A DNA stretch of 64,000 nt. It comes from Amia ocellicauda (taxonomy: Eukaryota > Chordata > Actinopteri > Amiiformes > Amiidae). The notes below the pieces were generated by a model. The model was not told where the DNA came from, made no database searches, and saw only the letters and a list, made by a program, of their open reading frames with translations. This document shows, in pieces, positions 17,202 to 26,097 of this stretch (positions are counted from its first letter, which is position 1; each line of letters starts with the position of its first letter). A program made the position numbers and the translations under genes. Where the stretch lies: contig NW_027102713.1 of the NCBI RefSeq assembly GCF_036373705.1, positions 1 through 64,000 on the forward strand. Reading direction: 5' to 3'.

Positions 17202-17524
17202 GGTGGATCTGTTGCTCTTCCCCTAGGACCTGTATGGTGTGTTTTCTCTCTCTCTATCTGTGATTTAATCCTTACTTATATACATATGTCCATGAACGTT
17301 TCTGGAGCTCATGTAAATCACATCACACGACGGGCCGTGATCTTTTCGGTCACTTTGAAAGTTTTGCTCATGACAATCCTTTTCTATTGCGGCACGATGG
17401 CTGCCACCGAGGAAGGAAAGTCGTCCGCAGTTGGCTGCAAGCTTGCCTGAAGCGCAGGAAAGGACTTACTCGCGACGTGCCACTTAAAGACTGAAGAAGT
17501 GGGGGTCGGCCTCACCGAGAGCCC

Positions 17525-17562
17525 TGAGGATTAGCTCACGTGGTAGAGCGCTCGCTTAGCAT
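17525..17562 (+). pseudogene. tRNA-Ala(AGC) 5' half (U2)
   Basis: Same D-arm and anticodon-loop part as in U1, ending TTAGCAT at the LTR-like insertion. This short unit has no 3' half, so this is a dead remnant. Confidence 0.85.
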
Positions 17563-19311
17563 TGTAGCGTTATGTTGGGTGTATTTGGATAAGAGCATTT
17601 GGGCTCTGAGCTGAAGCACTGATCTAAAGAAAACCTCTCCCCCCCAAAGTTATCAGATTCCCTTAGCTCATCAGCTTGGAAGTGGTTTGCATCAAAGTGA
17701 CAGTTTTGGGGAGGATGGCACCAAGAAGAGGCCAAATAGTTTGGAATTCTGCTATGAGATGTCTGGAGAAAGGGGCCTGTAGGTGATAAAAACTCTTTGA
17801 AGTGGACGAGAGCCGAAATCCCGACATAGAGCTACGAACCCAGGCCAACCGGCATTTCCAAAAGATGGCATGGATTGACATCAGTCATAAATCAAGCCCC
17901 CCTCCAATAGGACACTGGGGGCTGAAACCGAAATCCAATCTTAAAAACTCAAGAACCAATCACCTCTTGATCTGACAGACTATAAGGAACAGCGGACAGT
18001 CTTTCTCGCTCTCTCTCACCTGAACCAGTAACTCGCTGCCACAGCTCAACCTGTAGCTCTGTTGCCAGAACCGGAACCAGAAACCAACTAAGTCTTTGCC
18101 GGCAACAGAAGAGTTAAACTGGGAGAAGGAGATTGAGCTGTACGAAGAATTCTTTTAAAGGACTTTATTAAATAAAGAACTTTACAGACTGCGCTGCCCG
18201 CCTGTGCCCACCTGATCAGTGGAGTTTTACAGCTGGACAATTGACTAAGTCGACTGTATACGGAGGTGTCAGTCATTTAAATAGCTATTTGAGTCTTAAG
18301 AAACTTGACCCTTGGAACAAACACGGCCCTGCTTTCCTCAAAGACTTTGTCTTCAAATAAGTACGGTGAGAGACCCTGCTTGCCAAGAAGTTTCTGTGCA
18401 CAACCTTGGAGCCTTCAAACCAGTGGAAAATCTGTTTGGAAACGACTCTACTTTCGCGAAACCCCAACTTCCAGGTGTATCGACTGAGTGGAAGTTCTTG
18501 GACAAAGCCGAACCGGACTGCCTTTGTTCCAAACCACACGGACCTCGTGCCGTGTGCTGTTATCTGAGCCCGAAGCCAGAGAGGCCTCTCTGCGACGAAG
18601 TTCAGATAAGTTTAACAGTTTGGAGTTCATGATTCATGACATTTGAGAAATCAATTAGAAATGTTAATCTGTGATTTATAACTCTAGAATGTGTAATATC
18701 ATTTAGTTTTCTTAAATATAAATGTGTGTTGCATTAAACTGTTTTGTTGATAATTTTAGAAATAAAATCTGTCAACGCCGAGAAATATCTTCTCATTCCT
18801 GTTTAACTGTTTAGTCTGAAATTGACACAAGTTAATAGACATTAGATTATTGGTGGCCCTGCCTATCCTTAATCATTGAATAATAATCAGTTAAGGGAAA
18901 TTGTGGTAACAAGTAATGATAGGATCTTTCTCGGCACCTAAACGTGAATGAGACTGATATATATATAACGAGAAGTTACCTGACATAAATACTAACCTGC
19001 GTAGTTATTTAATGTCTGACTAATAATACTAACGAGAGACTCACCTTCGTCTTACTAACCGGTATTGTAGTCAATGTGTTTATAACCTTTTTTGTTTAAC
19101 GATTTGTGTTATCATATGTGATCCCATGGTCTTTGATTTGGTCACGGAAGTGATTTGTCTTCGATTTGTTGATCTAGAGTTGAATTGTAATTCGTTTTTC
19201 CCTTTTGTATAATTAGTGTAGTGCTACATTTAGTCTTTGTTTTGAATACATTTGACAATTTATATCTTTGGAATTGGTGTCTGCGTCCAATTATTACAGA
19301 AATTGAGTTCT
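17563..19311 (+). mobile_element. Solo-LTR-like element (U2), broken
   Basis: Same element as in U1 and more than 98% alike by eye, somewhat shorter (about one break). CCAAT, TATA and AATAAA signals are still present. Confidence 0.65.
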
Positions 19312-19731
19312 GGGAAGACAGACCGCAATCGGACTCGGGCTTGCACCTTTTGATTGGATGAACGGCCGCAAACATTCTATGTCATTTTCTTTTAAAGCTT
19401 CACTCGTGCTTGTAAAAAACCGAGGTCTCACTGAAAGAATGCCCTGACGTGGTTGCTTCCAAGCTAGCTGGTTTACAAAGTTCCTTTTCGCTTTAACGAT
19501 GATTTCCAAGAAGGGAAATAATCTATCTGTAATCTGTCAACACAGGCACCTTCTTCTCCGTTAAGCCATGCGGTCACCACCAGGAAGATGAACGCACCAG
19601 GCCGACCCGGAGTTTTCGCCAATTCGTCTCCAAGCCTCCCAAGAGGGAACATAAACAGGCCTTATTCGCAGACACAGGCCCTCACGCAGGGAGACCACCG
19701 CTTCACCGCCGCTGCCCCTGCCAAGGGCCCC

Positions 19732-19803
19732 AGGTCCCACCGAGACTTGAACTCGGATCGCTGGATTCAGAGTCCAGAGTGCTAACCATTACACCATGGA
19801 ACC
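19732..19803 (-). tRNA. tRNA-Gln(CTG) (U2)
   Basis: 72 nt, anticodon loop CTCTGAA, identical to the U1 gene in all arms I compared. It lies 135 bp before the divergently oriented tRNA-Glu. Confidence 0.93.
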
Positions 19804-19938
19804 AAGCCGGCTGCCCACCGCTTGCCCGTGACGAAGGTTTCTGCTCTACGCACACGTCTCGCTCTGTCGCACGGCCAAGTCCAGAGTGAGCCAAGTTGCG
19901 CCCAGAGTGCTGCGTGTGGCGGGTCACTTCCGGAGCCG

Positions 19939-20010
19939 TCCCTGGTGGTCTAGTGGTCAGGATTCGGCGCTCTCACCGCCGCGGCCAGGGTTCGATTCCC
20001 GGTCAGGGAA
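19939..20010 (+). tRNA. tRNA-Glu(CTC) (U2), 27 bp before Polinton B target site
   Basis: 72 nt, anticodon CTC. The T stem starts CAGGG against CCCGG (one A-G mismatch), the same variant as in U3. The Polinton begins 34 bp after its 3' end and carries a T6 run (20058-20063) 48 nt from the gene, where uninterrupted units have TTTT about 41 nt away. Confidence 0.9.
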
Positions 20011-20037
20011 GGTGGATCTGTTGCTCTTCCCCTGGGA

Positions 20038-20043
20038 CCTGTG
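20038..20043. repeat. Target-site duplicate CCTGTG (left flank of Polinton B)
   Basis: Pairs with CCTGTG at 35750-35755 on the other side of copy B. The joined host sequence would read GACCTGTGTGGTGCA, as found uninterrupted at the start of U5. Confidence 0.92.
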
Positions 20044-20224
20044 AGTAGATAGTAGGGTTTTTTGGGCGCGGCCTATTTTGTTATGACGTATGCCCTAAGC
20101 TTATTAATATTCCTACGTCATAATTGGGGGGCGTGATTTTAGAGTTATTTCCTTAATTATTCCTACGTCATATTCGTCAGAAAGTGTACACCCCTAAAAC
20201 CCTGAACAACAAGGCCACCCATAA
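20044..20224. repeat. Left terminal inverted repeat (Polinton B)
   Basis: 181 bp, beginning AGTAGATAGTAGGGTTTTTT. Inverse partner at 35569-35749. Three 9-bp motifs of TATGACGTA / TACGTCATA type (CRE/ATF-like half sites) and G/C boxes (GGGCGCGG, GGGGGGCGTG) lie inside, reminiscent of the factor-binding ITRs of adenoviruses. Confidence 0.96.
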
Positions 20225-20269
20225 AGACCCCCCCCCCCCCTGAAGGCAACGCCCCGAAACTCTCCTCTC

Positions 20270-20277
20270 TATTTAAG
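20270..20277 (+). promoter_or_regulatory. TATA box of the 236-aa early gene (Polinton B)
   Basis: TATTTAAG, followed about 30 bp later by an initiator-like CTCAGCA and the ATG at 20344. A poly(C) run of about 14 lies just upstream. It sits right behind the TIR, so the TIR motifs may act as its enhancer. Confidence 0.6.
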
Positions 20278-20343
20278 ACCCCGCGCTGCTTTTAGGCAAT
20301 ACCTCTTTAATTCTCAGCATCTGAAACATCCCGCTTCTTCAAC

Positions 20344-21054
20344 ATGTCCAGCGACATCAACATGAAACCCCGCAAGAAACAATCCCGGGCAAGGGTTCCT
20401 GTACTCACCAATTTGAAGATTGAACGCTCCTGGGTGTTGTTCTGGGGGGGTCGACGGGGTTACCGCTTTAAAAGGGATCCCAGCTATGTTGGAGTGGAGC
20501 TTTTTGCTTTGGGAGAGAAGGAGGGTACGTTGGAACCTTTTGAGACGGTGATTGAATACTCTTTTGAGGACTGGTTGAAGGTGATGGCATGGAGAGACCT
20601 GGGGCTTGTGGATAAGACTCTAGAAGGCTTGCAAGAGGGTCCAAGAGAAGGCGAAACGGAGTCTCCGACTCAGAGTTTTGAAAGGTGTGAATGGGAAAGC
20701 TTGCAGAACTACGGTACAGTGGTGAAGAGTCTATCTCTAACTACTGATCGTAAGGTTTTGTTTAGCAGTACCCTGATTACAAACCCTATTGAAGGGGTTG
20801 TGGAGGATCCAGAAAAACAGGTTACTGAAATTATGTTTGACGCCGTGGACTGGCCGTTCTTGAAGGAGGTCATAAACTGTATAAATGATGGTTTTGACAT
20901 CTTGACCAAATGTTCACAACTGGATTCTGTTAGAAGGAGAATATGCTGGATTATGGATTATATATCCCCCTTGAATGACGACGACGATGATAAAACAGAC
21001 GACCTGTGGGGGGTTGGAGGGGGGTCTGACGGCTCAGGGTCTACTCTCTTCTAA
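20344..21054 (+). CDS. Unknown left-end protein with acidic tail, 236 aa (Polinton B)
   Basis: Unrecognised. The N-terminus is basic (KPRKKQSRARVP, a likely nuclear signal). The middle has aromatic/hydrophobic blocks (ERSWVLFWGGRRGYRFKRDP, VIEYSFEDWLKVMAWRDLGL), and the C-terminus is Asp- and Gly-rich (PLNDDDDDKTDDLWGVGGG). First gene after the left TIR with its own TATA box, which suggests an early regulatory protein, as E1A- or E4-like genes occupy ends in adenoviruses; no homology is claimed. It is intact and unchanged in copy C. Confidence 0.65.
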   Translation: MSSDINMKPRKKQSRARVPVLTNLKIERSWVLFWGGRRGYRFKRDPSYVGVELFALGEKEGTLEPFETVIEYSFEDWLKVMAWRDLGLVDKTLEGLQEGPREGETESPTQSFERCEWESLQNYGTVVKSLSLTTDRKVLFSSTLITNPIEGVVEDPEKQVTEIMFDAVDWPFLKEVINCINDGFDILTKCSQLDSVRRRICWIMDYISPLNDDDDDKTDDLWGVGGGSDGSGSTLF

Positions 21055-21088
21055 GAGGGCGGTGTGTCGTGACGTAGTGAAGAGATAG

Positions 21089-21097
21089 GATAAAAGG
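21089..21097 (+). promoter_or_regulatory. TATA box of the 282-aa gene (Polinton B)
   Basis: GATAAAAGG, 36 bp upstream of the ATG at 21133. A TGACGTAG motif, like those in the TIR, lies just upstream (21070-21077). Confidence 0.55.
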
Positions 21098-21132
21098 CGC
21101 AACAATTCATTCATGGTTTAAAATTAAAGAGA

Positions 21133-21981
21133 ATGTCTTACCCGAAAGCTGCGGACATCGACAGGCTCTACAGGCCTCTTCAAACCCGGGATCACCCCTG
21201 GTTCTATTCCCCAGATTTTGTATACACTCCGGAACCCTCTGACTGCGGTTACCCTCCAAGACCTCAGACCCCGGTCCCTCAGGACGAAACAACATGCGGA
21301 GCGATGGATGTCCAAATGAGTCTCGGGGATCCCCAGCCTCTGGAGCTCATGGAGGGCCTCGATTTTGCCGAACTGTCTACCGTCTGTGCGTCTCAGGAGG
21401 GGGTCAGTCCAATGGATGTAGAAACACCCCACAAACCACCAGGCGACCCAATGAGCATCGGACGGTCTCGGGGGCGTGATGAAGACGCAGGATTTATGCC
21501 CGGGGTAGGTGTCCAAGTAAGCAGAGTGGTTAAAAGCACCCTGGTGTATATTCTGAGTGCTCTCATCGACCGAGCTCTGAAAGAAGTCTGTCGGGGGTGT
21601 GAAGTGAATCACCCCAGTCAGTTGAGACACAGTTGTTTGTTTGAACCAGACCGTTACTATTTCCTGTTCTATTTCAACGTGTTTTACAGAAGACTGAACA
21701 AACCGTGGCTGAAACCGGCACTAATCAAGGCTCTGTCTTACTCCCACATACATGTCACTGCTGGACAAGTCCAGAAAATCATAGATGAGATTTTGCTGGA
21801 GCTGAAAAAGGAGCCGTTTATAATAGAGAAACTTGGGCAGCTGCTCAATGACCTGGATGAGCCAAGTAGAAAAACCGCTGGCAAGCTAAAAGCTTATTTC
21901 TTCCGTAAAGAAGTTAAAGCTGGGGGCAGCGACGAAGAATTCGACATCTACGCCACTGATTCAGACTCTGACCTGAACTAA
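21133..21981 (+). CDS. Left-arm protein with Cys/His cluster, 282 aa (Polinton B)
   Basis: N-terminal 120 residues are Pro-rich and disordered. Residues about 153-168, CRGCEVNHPSQLRHSCL, have a C-x2-C-H-H-C order suitable for zinc. The motif with HPSQ recurs, as I recall, in uncharacterised proteins of fish Polintons and adintoviruses. A helical block follows (WLKPALIKALSYSHIHVTAG, IIDEILLELKKEPFIIEKLG), and an acidic tail (SDEEFDIYATDSDSDLN) with possible casein-kinase sites ends it. Likely an early regulator; function not known. The next gene starts 12 nt after the stop. Confidence 0.65.
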   Translation: MSYPKAADIDRLYRPLQTRDHPWFYSPDFVYTPEPSDCGYPPRPQTPVPQDETTCGAMDVQMSLGDPQPLELMEGLDFAELSTVCASQEGVSPMDVETPHKPPGDPMSIGRSRGRDEDAGFMPGVGVQVSRVVKSTLVYILSALIDRALKEVCRGCEVNHPSQLRHSCLFEPDRYYFLFYFNVFYRRLNKPWLKPALIKALSYSHIHVTAGQVQKIIDEILLELKKEPFIIEKLGQLLNDLDEPSRKTAGKLKAYFFRKEVKAGGSDEEFDIYATDSDSDLN

Positions 21982-21993
21982 GGGACTTTGAAC

Positions 21994-22500
21994 ATGGGGA
22001 ATGTTCTGGACTGCTGCTGCAACTGGTTCTGTCATCAACACTCTGCAGCTAACCTGAGAGCGCTATTACACCATGTGCTTGACAGAAAAGTAGCCAACGC
22101 GAGCCTTTTCTCTACAGATTTAACCATCGATGAGGATCAACTTTCAAACCTGGAAAAGTTAATGGTTGCTGTAACAAAGACCGGGGGGTACGAACACTGG
22201 GATGAAGCGCTCAAGGGGGCCAAGAATGATATTAGGCCATTTCATCAACATCTGTATGACCTTTTACTGAGCATGTTTAATACCCCTCTGTTTACTTTTA
22301 AAATAGGTCATATTGTTGTTTTATTTACATATGTAACTGAGGTGTGTGCCTACAAGATAAAGAAACAGGTATTTGTTGATATAGATCAAGTAACCAATCA
22401 TCTGATTTCTTTTTGTCTGGACCGTAGAAAAAATTGTTGTGTATGTTATACTTTTCTCAAATGTCTAAAAAGGGGTATCTGCTCTCCTGAAGTTGAATAA
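21994..22500 (+). CDS. Candidate BCL2-like protein with acylation-type N-terminus, 168 aa (Polinton B)
   Basis: Starts MGNVLDCCCNWFC: Gly2 plus a Cys cluster, like dually acylated membrane proteins. Residue 6 is not the favoured Ser/Thr, so myristoylation is only possible. Residues about 104-121, IGHIVVLFTYVTEVCAYK, look like the BH1/helix-5 core of BCL2 proteins (pattern GRIVAFFxF), and VTNHLISFCLDRRKNCCVC resembles helix 6 to BH2. Adintoviruses are known to carry BCL2 homologues in this region. There is no C-terminal membrane tail, so an N-terminal lipid anchor would be an alternative. An AATAAA (22496-22501) overlaps the stop codon. Confidence 0.55.
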   Translation: MGNVLDCCCNWFCHQHSAANLRALLHHVLDRKVANASLFSTDLTIDEDQLSNLEKLMVAVTKTGGYEHWDEALKGAKNDIRPFHQHLYDLLLSMFNTPLFTFKIGHIVVLFTYVTEVCAYKIKKQVFVDIDQVTNHLISFCLDRRKNCCVCYTFLKCLKRGICSPEVE

Positions 22501-22509
22501 AAAACCTTG

Positions 22510-22516
22510 TATAAAA
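22510..22516 (+). promoter_or_regulatory. TATA box before integrase (Polinton B)
   Basis: TATAAAA, 41 bp before the integrase ATG and just behind the poly(A) signal of the preceding gene. It suggests the integrase/late block has its own transcript. Confidence 0.55.
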
Positions 22517-22556
22517 ACTTTGCGCATAGTGTGGGTCTGTGTGTTTATTTGGCAGA

Positions 22557-23648
22557 ATGACTCGGCAAGCTCCCCAAATGCATGAACTATACTACAACCC
22601 AGCCAAGATTGGGGGTTTGGCGGGTAAGAAGGGTTTTCAAAGAGGACTCGCTGAGGCCGGCGTGAAGGTTAATGATGTGGTTGTTTCAGAATGGTTACGG
22701 GAACAAGACGCCTATACCTTACATAAACCTCTCAGGATTAACTTTAAAAGAAACCGTGTATATGCAACTGACATAGACTCACAATGGCAAATGGATCTAG
22801 TCGATATGTCAAATTTATCAAAACATAACAATGGTCACAAATTTATGTTGATGTGTATCGATGTGTTATCAAAATATGCCTGGGCTCGCATTCTACATAA
22901 TAAAACAGGTCGGGCGGTGACAAGGGCCTTTGAGGATATATTGTCCCAGGGACGATGTCCTAAAAAACTGCAGACTGATAAAGGAAAAGAGTTTCTCAAC
23001 AGAGAATTTCAGAATCTACTGAAGAGACACAAAATACATCATTTCACCACCGGTAATGAGCTTAAGGCATCGGTGGTGGAGAGGTTTAACCGCACCATAA
23101 AGACCAAAATGTGGAGATATTTTACAGCGGTCAACACGTTCAAGTATTTTGATAAAGTTCAGGATTTTATCGATGCTTACAACCAAGGGTATCACGCCAG
23201 TATTAAAATGAAGCCTATAGATGTTGATCAAAGTAATTCTTTTAAGGTCTATAAAAAATTATACGGCCCATTTATTAAGAAGGGGAAAACTACTTATAAG
23301 TTCAACATCGGTGATGTGGTTCGCGTTTCAAAGCTAAGGAGTACTTTTGCCAAAGGTTATGAACAAACATTTTCTGACGAATATTTTACAGTTACCGAAC
23401 AGGTGGCTAGAGACCCCCCCGTGTACCGGTTAAAAGACTATGACGGGGAGGATATAGAAGGAACGTTTTACGAAGCCGAGTTACAAAAAATTATTGTGGG
23501 TAAAGACATTGTATACAGAGTTGAAAAGATATTAGCTGAGAAAACCCAGAACCGGAAAAAATATGTGTCGGTGAAATGGCTTGGATGGCCTGAAAAGTTC
23601 AATAGTTGGGTCCTGGAACAACAGGTTTGTGATATTCAAGCCTTATAA
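22557..23648 (+). CDS. INT: Polinton integrase with chromodomain (Polinton B)
   Basis: 363 aa from the first ATG; an upstream in-frame extension has no ATG. Catalytic triad of the rve fold: Asp in QWQMDLVDM (about 80), Asp in LQTDKGKEF (about 140), Glu in SVVERFNRT (about 174; 33 residues between the last two). The 75 residues before the core lack a clear HHCC zinc finger. The C-terminus has a chromodomain (about 318-352), which could steer integration to marked chromatin. The frame is whole. Confidence 0.93.
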   Translation: MTRQAPQMHELYYNPAKIGGLAGKKGFQRGLAEAGVKVNDVVVSEWLREQDAYTLHKPLRINFKRNRVYATDIDSQWQMDLVDMSNLSKHNNGHKFMLMCIDVLSKYAWARILHNKTGRAVTRAFEDILSQGRCPKKLQTDKGKEFLNREFQNLLKRHKIHHFTTGNELKASVVERFNRTIKTKMWRYFTAVNTFKYFDKVQDFIDAYNQGYHASIKMKPIDVDQSNSFKVYKKLYGPFIKKGKTTYKFNIGDVVRVSKLRSTFAKGYEQTFSDEYFTVTEQVARDPPVYRLKDYDGEDIEGTFYEAELQKIIVGKDIVYRVEKILAEKTQNRKKYVSVKWLGWPEKFNSWVLEQQVCDIQAL

Positions 23649-23652
23649 CAAC

Positions 23653-25360
23653 ATGCCCGCTGGTGTGATGGGGTCATTACTTTCGATACTCAAGATGGAA
23701 TCAGGAGGCTTCTACGTGACTCTACCCAGTAACGCCTCTCTCGATATATACCCTAAAAATGAAATATCCAGTTACACGGTACAATTTGGAAAATCTATAG
23801 ATCTAAGGGGGTCGTGGGAAGTGGGGTTGGCGGAAATACAGTATCCTTACACTTGGGCTGTTTTACAAGATAAGGATGCCACCTTCGCCATTTTTGACGA
23901 TGTTAAAAAGAGTCAATGGACATTCACGATGCAAGGAGGTTATTATGACAATGTGGATACAATATTAGATGAGATGCATAAACAGTTCTCAGAAGGCACC
24001 CCCAACATCAAGCTATATTACAACCCTATTAAAAACAGAGTGTACAAGGTGTCAAAACCTGGTATTAGCATTCAAACCAAAGGACAACTGGGGCGTATAT
24101 TAGGGTTCTATTCTGACACAGAGAGCAGGTTCTCAGAAGTGGTGGCACCCTTCCCGGCTGACATCAGTGGCGGCTTTTACACTCTTTATGTGTATACGGA
24201 TATCATAACACACCAGAGGGTCGGGGATAGCTATGTCCCCCTTTTGAGAAATGTACTTATTAAAGGTAAAAGCAATGACATGGTCACAATTACTTATGAC
24301 AAGCCACACTACGTACCAGTCTCAAAGACCCACTTTGACCATGTTTTCACAGGTGGATGTGACCCTGGGAGATCGGCTCATTAGTCAAAGCAGCAATACT
24401 TACCCCTATAGGGCCATGATGGAGTGTATCCTTAATTATAGTGAGGAGACCCTAAGCAAACAGTTCAGCCCCGGCCTTTTCTTCAAAGACACCCCGGAAG
24501 CTATGGACGACCAGGATCCAGAGGGACTCAATAAGGGTTTGCAAAAAAGAACGGCCTTTTCAACAGAAGGGAGGACCTTTGAGCTAATGGGACATATTCA
24601 TGCAGACATATTTTTCCAAGAAAAACTCATGCTCAACGGGGTAGACATTAAAATTAAAATGATCCGTAGTAAAAGTGCTTTTTGTCTGATGACCCCTGAT
24701 ACTGAAAAATATAAACTGACCATATTATCGGCCTCGCTGTTTGTGAAAAAAGTATCCGTCTCCCCGGCGGTTAAACTAGGACATGCGCAGGCTTTAATGA
24801 CGGCAAACGCCAAGTACCCGATCGAAAGAGTCTATATGAAAGTCCACAGTATCCCCGCAGGGACACGGGTGATGAACCAGGAAAATCTGTTTCTAGGCCA
24901 GCTCCCAAAACAGGTTATTATAGGTCTCGTGGATAATGATGCATTTACCGGGGTTTACAACAAGAACCCCTTTAACTTTAAACATTATAACGCGGAATTT
25001 ATAGCACTGTACGTCGATGGTGTGCAGGTTCCATCCAGACCTTTTCAACCTGACTTTGAAAACGGCAACGCGGTTCGTGAATATTACAGTCTAGTACTGG
25101 CTACGGGTCGCCATCTCAAGGATCAACCTCTGCTGATCGATCGCCGGGAATACTGCAGCGGTTACACCCTGTACGGTTTCAACCTGACCCCTGACGAAGA
25201 GTGTGGACAACATTTTTCACTGATGAAGACGGGCAATATGCGTTTGGAGATGCGTTTCAAGCAGCCTCTACCACGCACTGTAAATATGGTCGTGTATGCT
25301 GTGTTTGACAACATTATTGAGGTGAATCAGAGGAGAAACGTTCTGTATGATTATTATTAA
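23653..25360 (+). pseudogene. Capsid gene block, broken (Polinton B)
   Basis: Contains recognisable minor capsid and major capsid sequence as in copy A but is broken (about one break). The same state is seen in copy C, so it arose before B and C separated. Confidence 0.85.
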
Positions 25361-25361
25361 A

Positions 25362-25919
25362 ATGAACACCAGAGAGCTCAACCACATCATGAATGCCCTG
25401 GACGGCTCACGGAAAGTGTTTCAAGGAGTCTACGCCTGCGACCAGCTGCCTAAATTTAAGATCAAGAATTTACCTGCAATGTACATAATCAACACACACC
25501 CTAAAAATATGCCCGGAGAACATTGGCTGGCTATTTATCTAAGGGAGGACCACCGTCGTGAATTTTTTGATTCCTATGGAAACCCCCCGGATTTCAGACC
25601 TTTCCCTCGGAAGATCAATAACTTTCTTCTCAACAACTGTCAAGAAACCATTTACAGCGGTTGTCAAGTAAAAAGTCTACAGACCTTCACTTGTGGTCAA
25701 CACTGTGTGTTTTTCTTATATCATAGATCTTAAAGAAGGCCATACCCCGATATTATGGCCTTGTACAGTGAGGATTTAGGCCAAAATGATAAAAAAGTGG
25801 CAGAGTTTGTCAGGACACTGTGGACCCCCCCTTATAACACAATTACTTACGACCCTAGCCAGCCATGTATACAGATGGGGTGTTCTTGTGAGGATTTTAA
25901 AAGATGTCATGCGTGTTAA
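25362..25919 (+). pseudogene. Adenain-like protease gene, broken (Polinton B)
   Basis: Same gene as the intact protease of copies A and C, here broken (about one break). The differences from A and C are clustered rather than scattered, which suggests exchange with another, more distant copy. Confidence 0.8.
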
Positions 25920-26097
25920 AGTGAAAAAATAATGAAAACAGCCTTTGAATCATTAGTTTTGTTTTTATTCAACACAAATCTTATACAAAGCAGGGTTATG
26001 TTATAAATAAATGTACAACATTTGAAAATAAAAATAAAAAATAAAATAATTGTTTGTCGGTTCCTTATTTACAGGGGAGACAAATAAAAACATGAGA
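25920..26097. terminator. Convergent polyadenylation region (Polinton B)
   Basis: Counterpart of 3876-4053, with AATAAA signals on both strands arranged so that the two arms' transcripts overlap. Confidence 0.6.

Larger units (their letters stand above)
13706..17228. repeat. tRNA satellite unit U1 (full, 3.52 kb)
   Basis: Runs from CCTGTGTGGTGCATTTTC to the same point of the next unit. Contents: spacer 13712-14001 (no gene seen), split tRNA-Ala, spacer 15909-16922 of about 1 kb (GC-rich start, no gene seen), tRNA-Gln, 135-bp spacer and tRNA-Glu. Compared with U4 and U5 it is almost identical, which points to concerted evolution of the array. Confidence 0.9.
17229..20043. repeat. tRNA satellite unit U2 (short, 2.81 kb), left flank of Polinton B
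   Basis: Like U1 but 714 bp shorter; the block that holds the 3' half of tRNA-Ala in U1 is absent. It ends in the CCTGTG target site (20038-20043) directly against the left TIR of copy B. U3, left of copy C, has the same short form and the same length. Confidence 0.9.
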
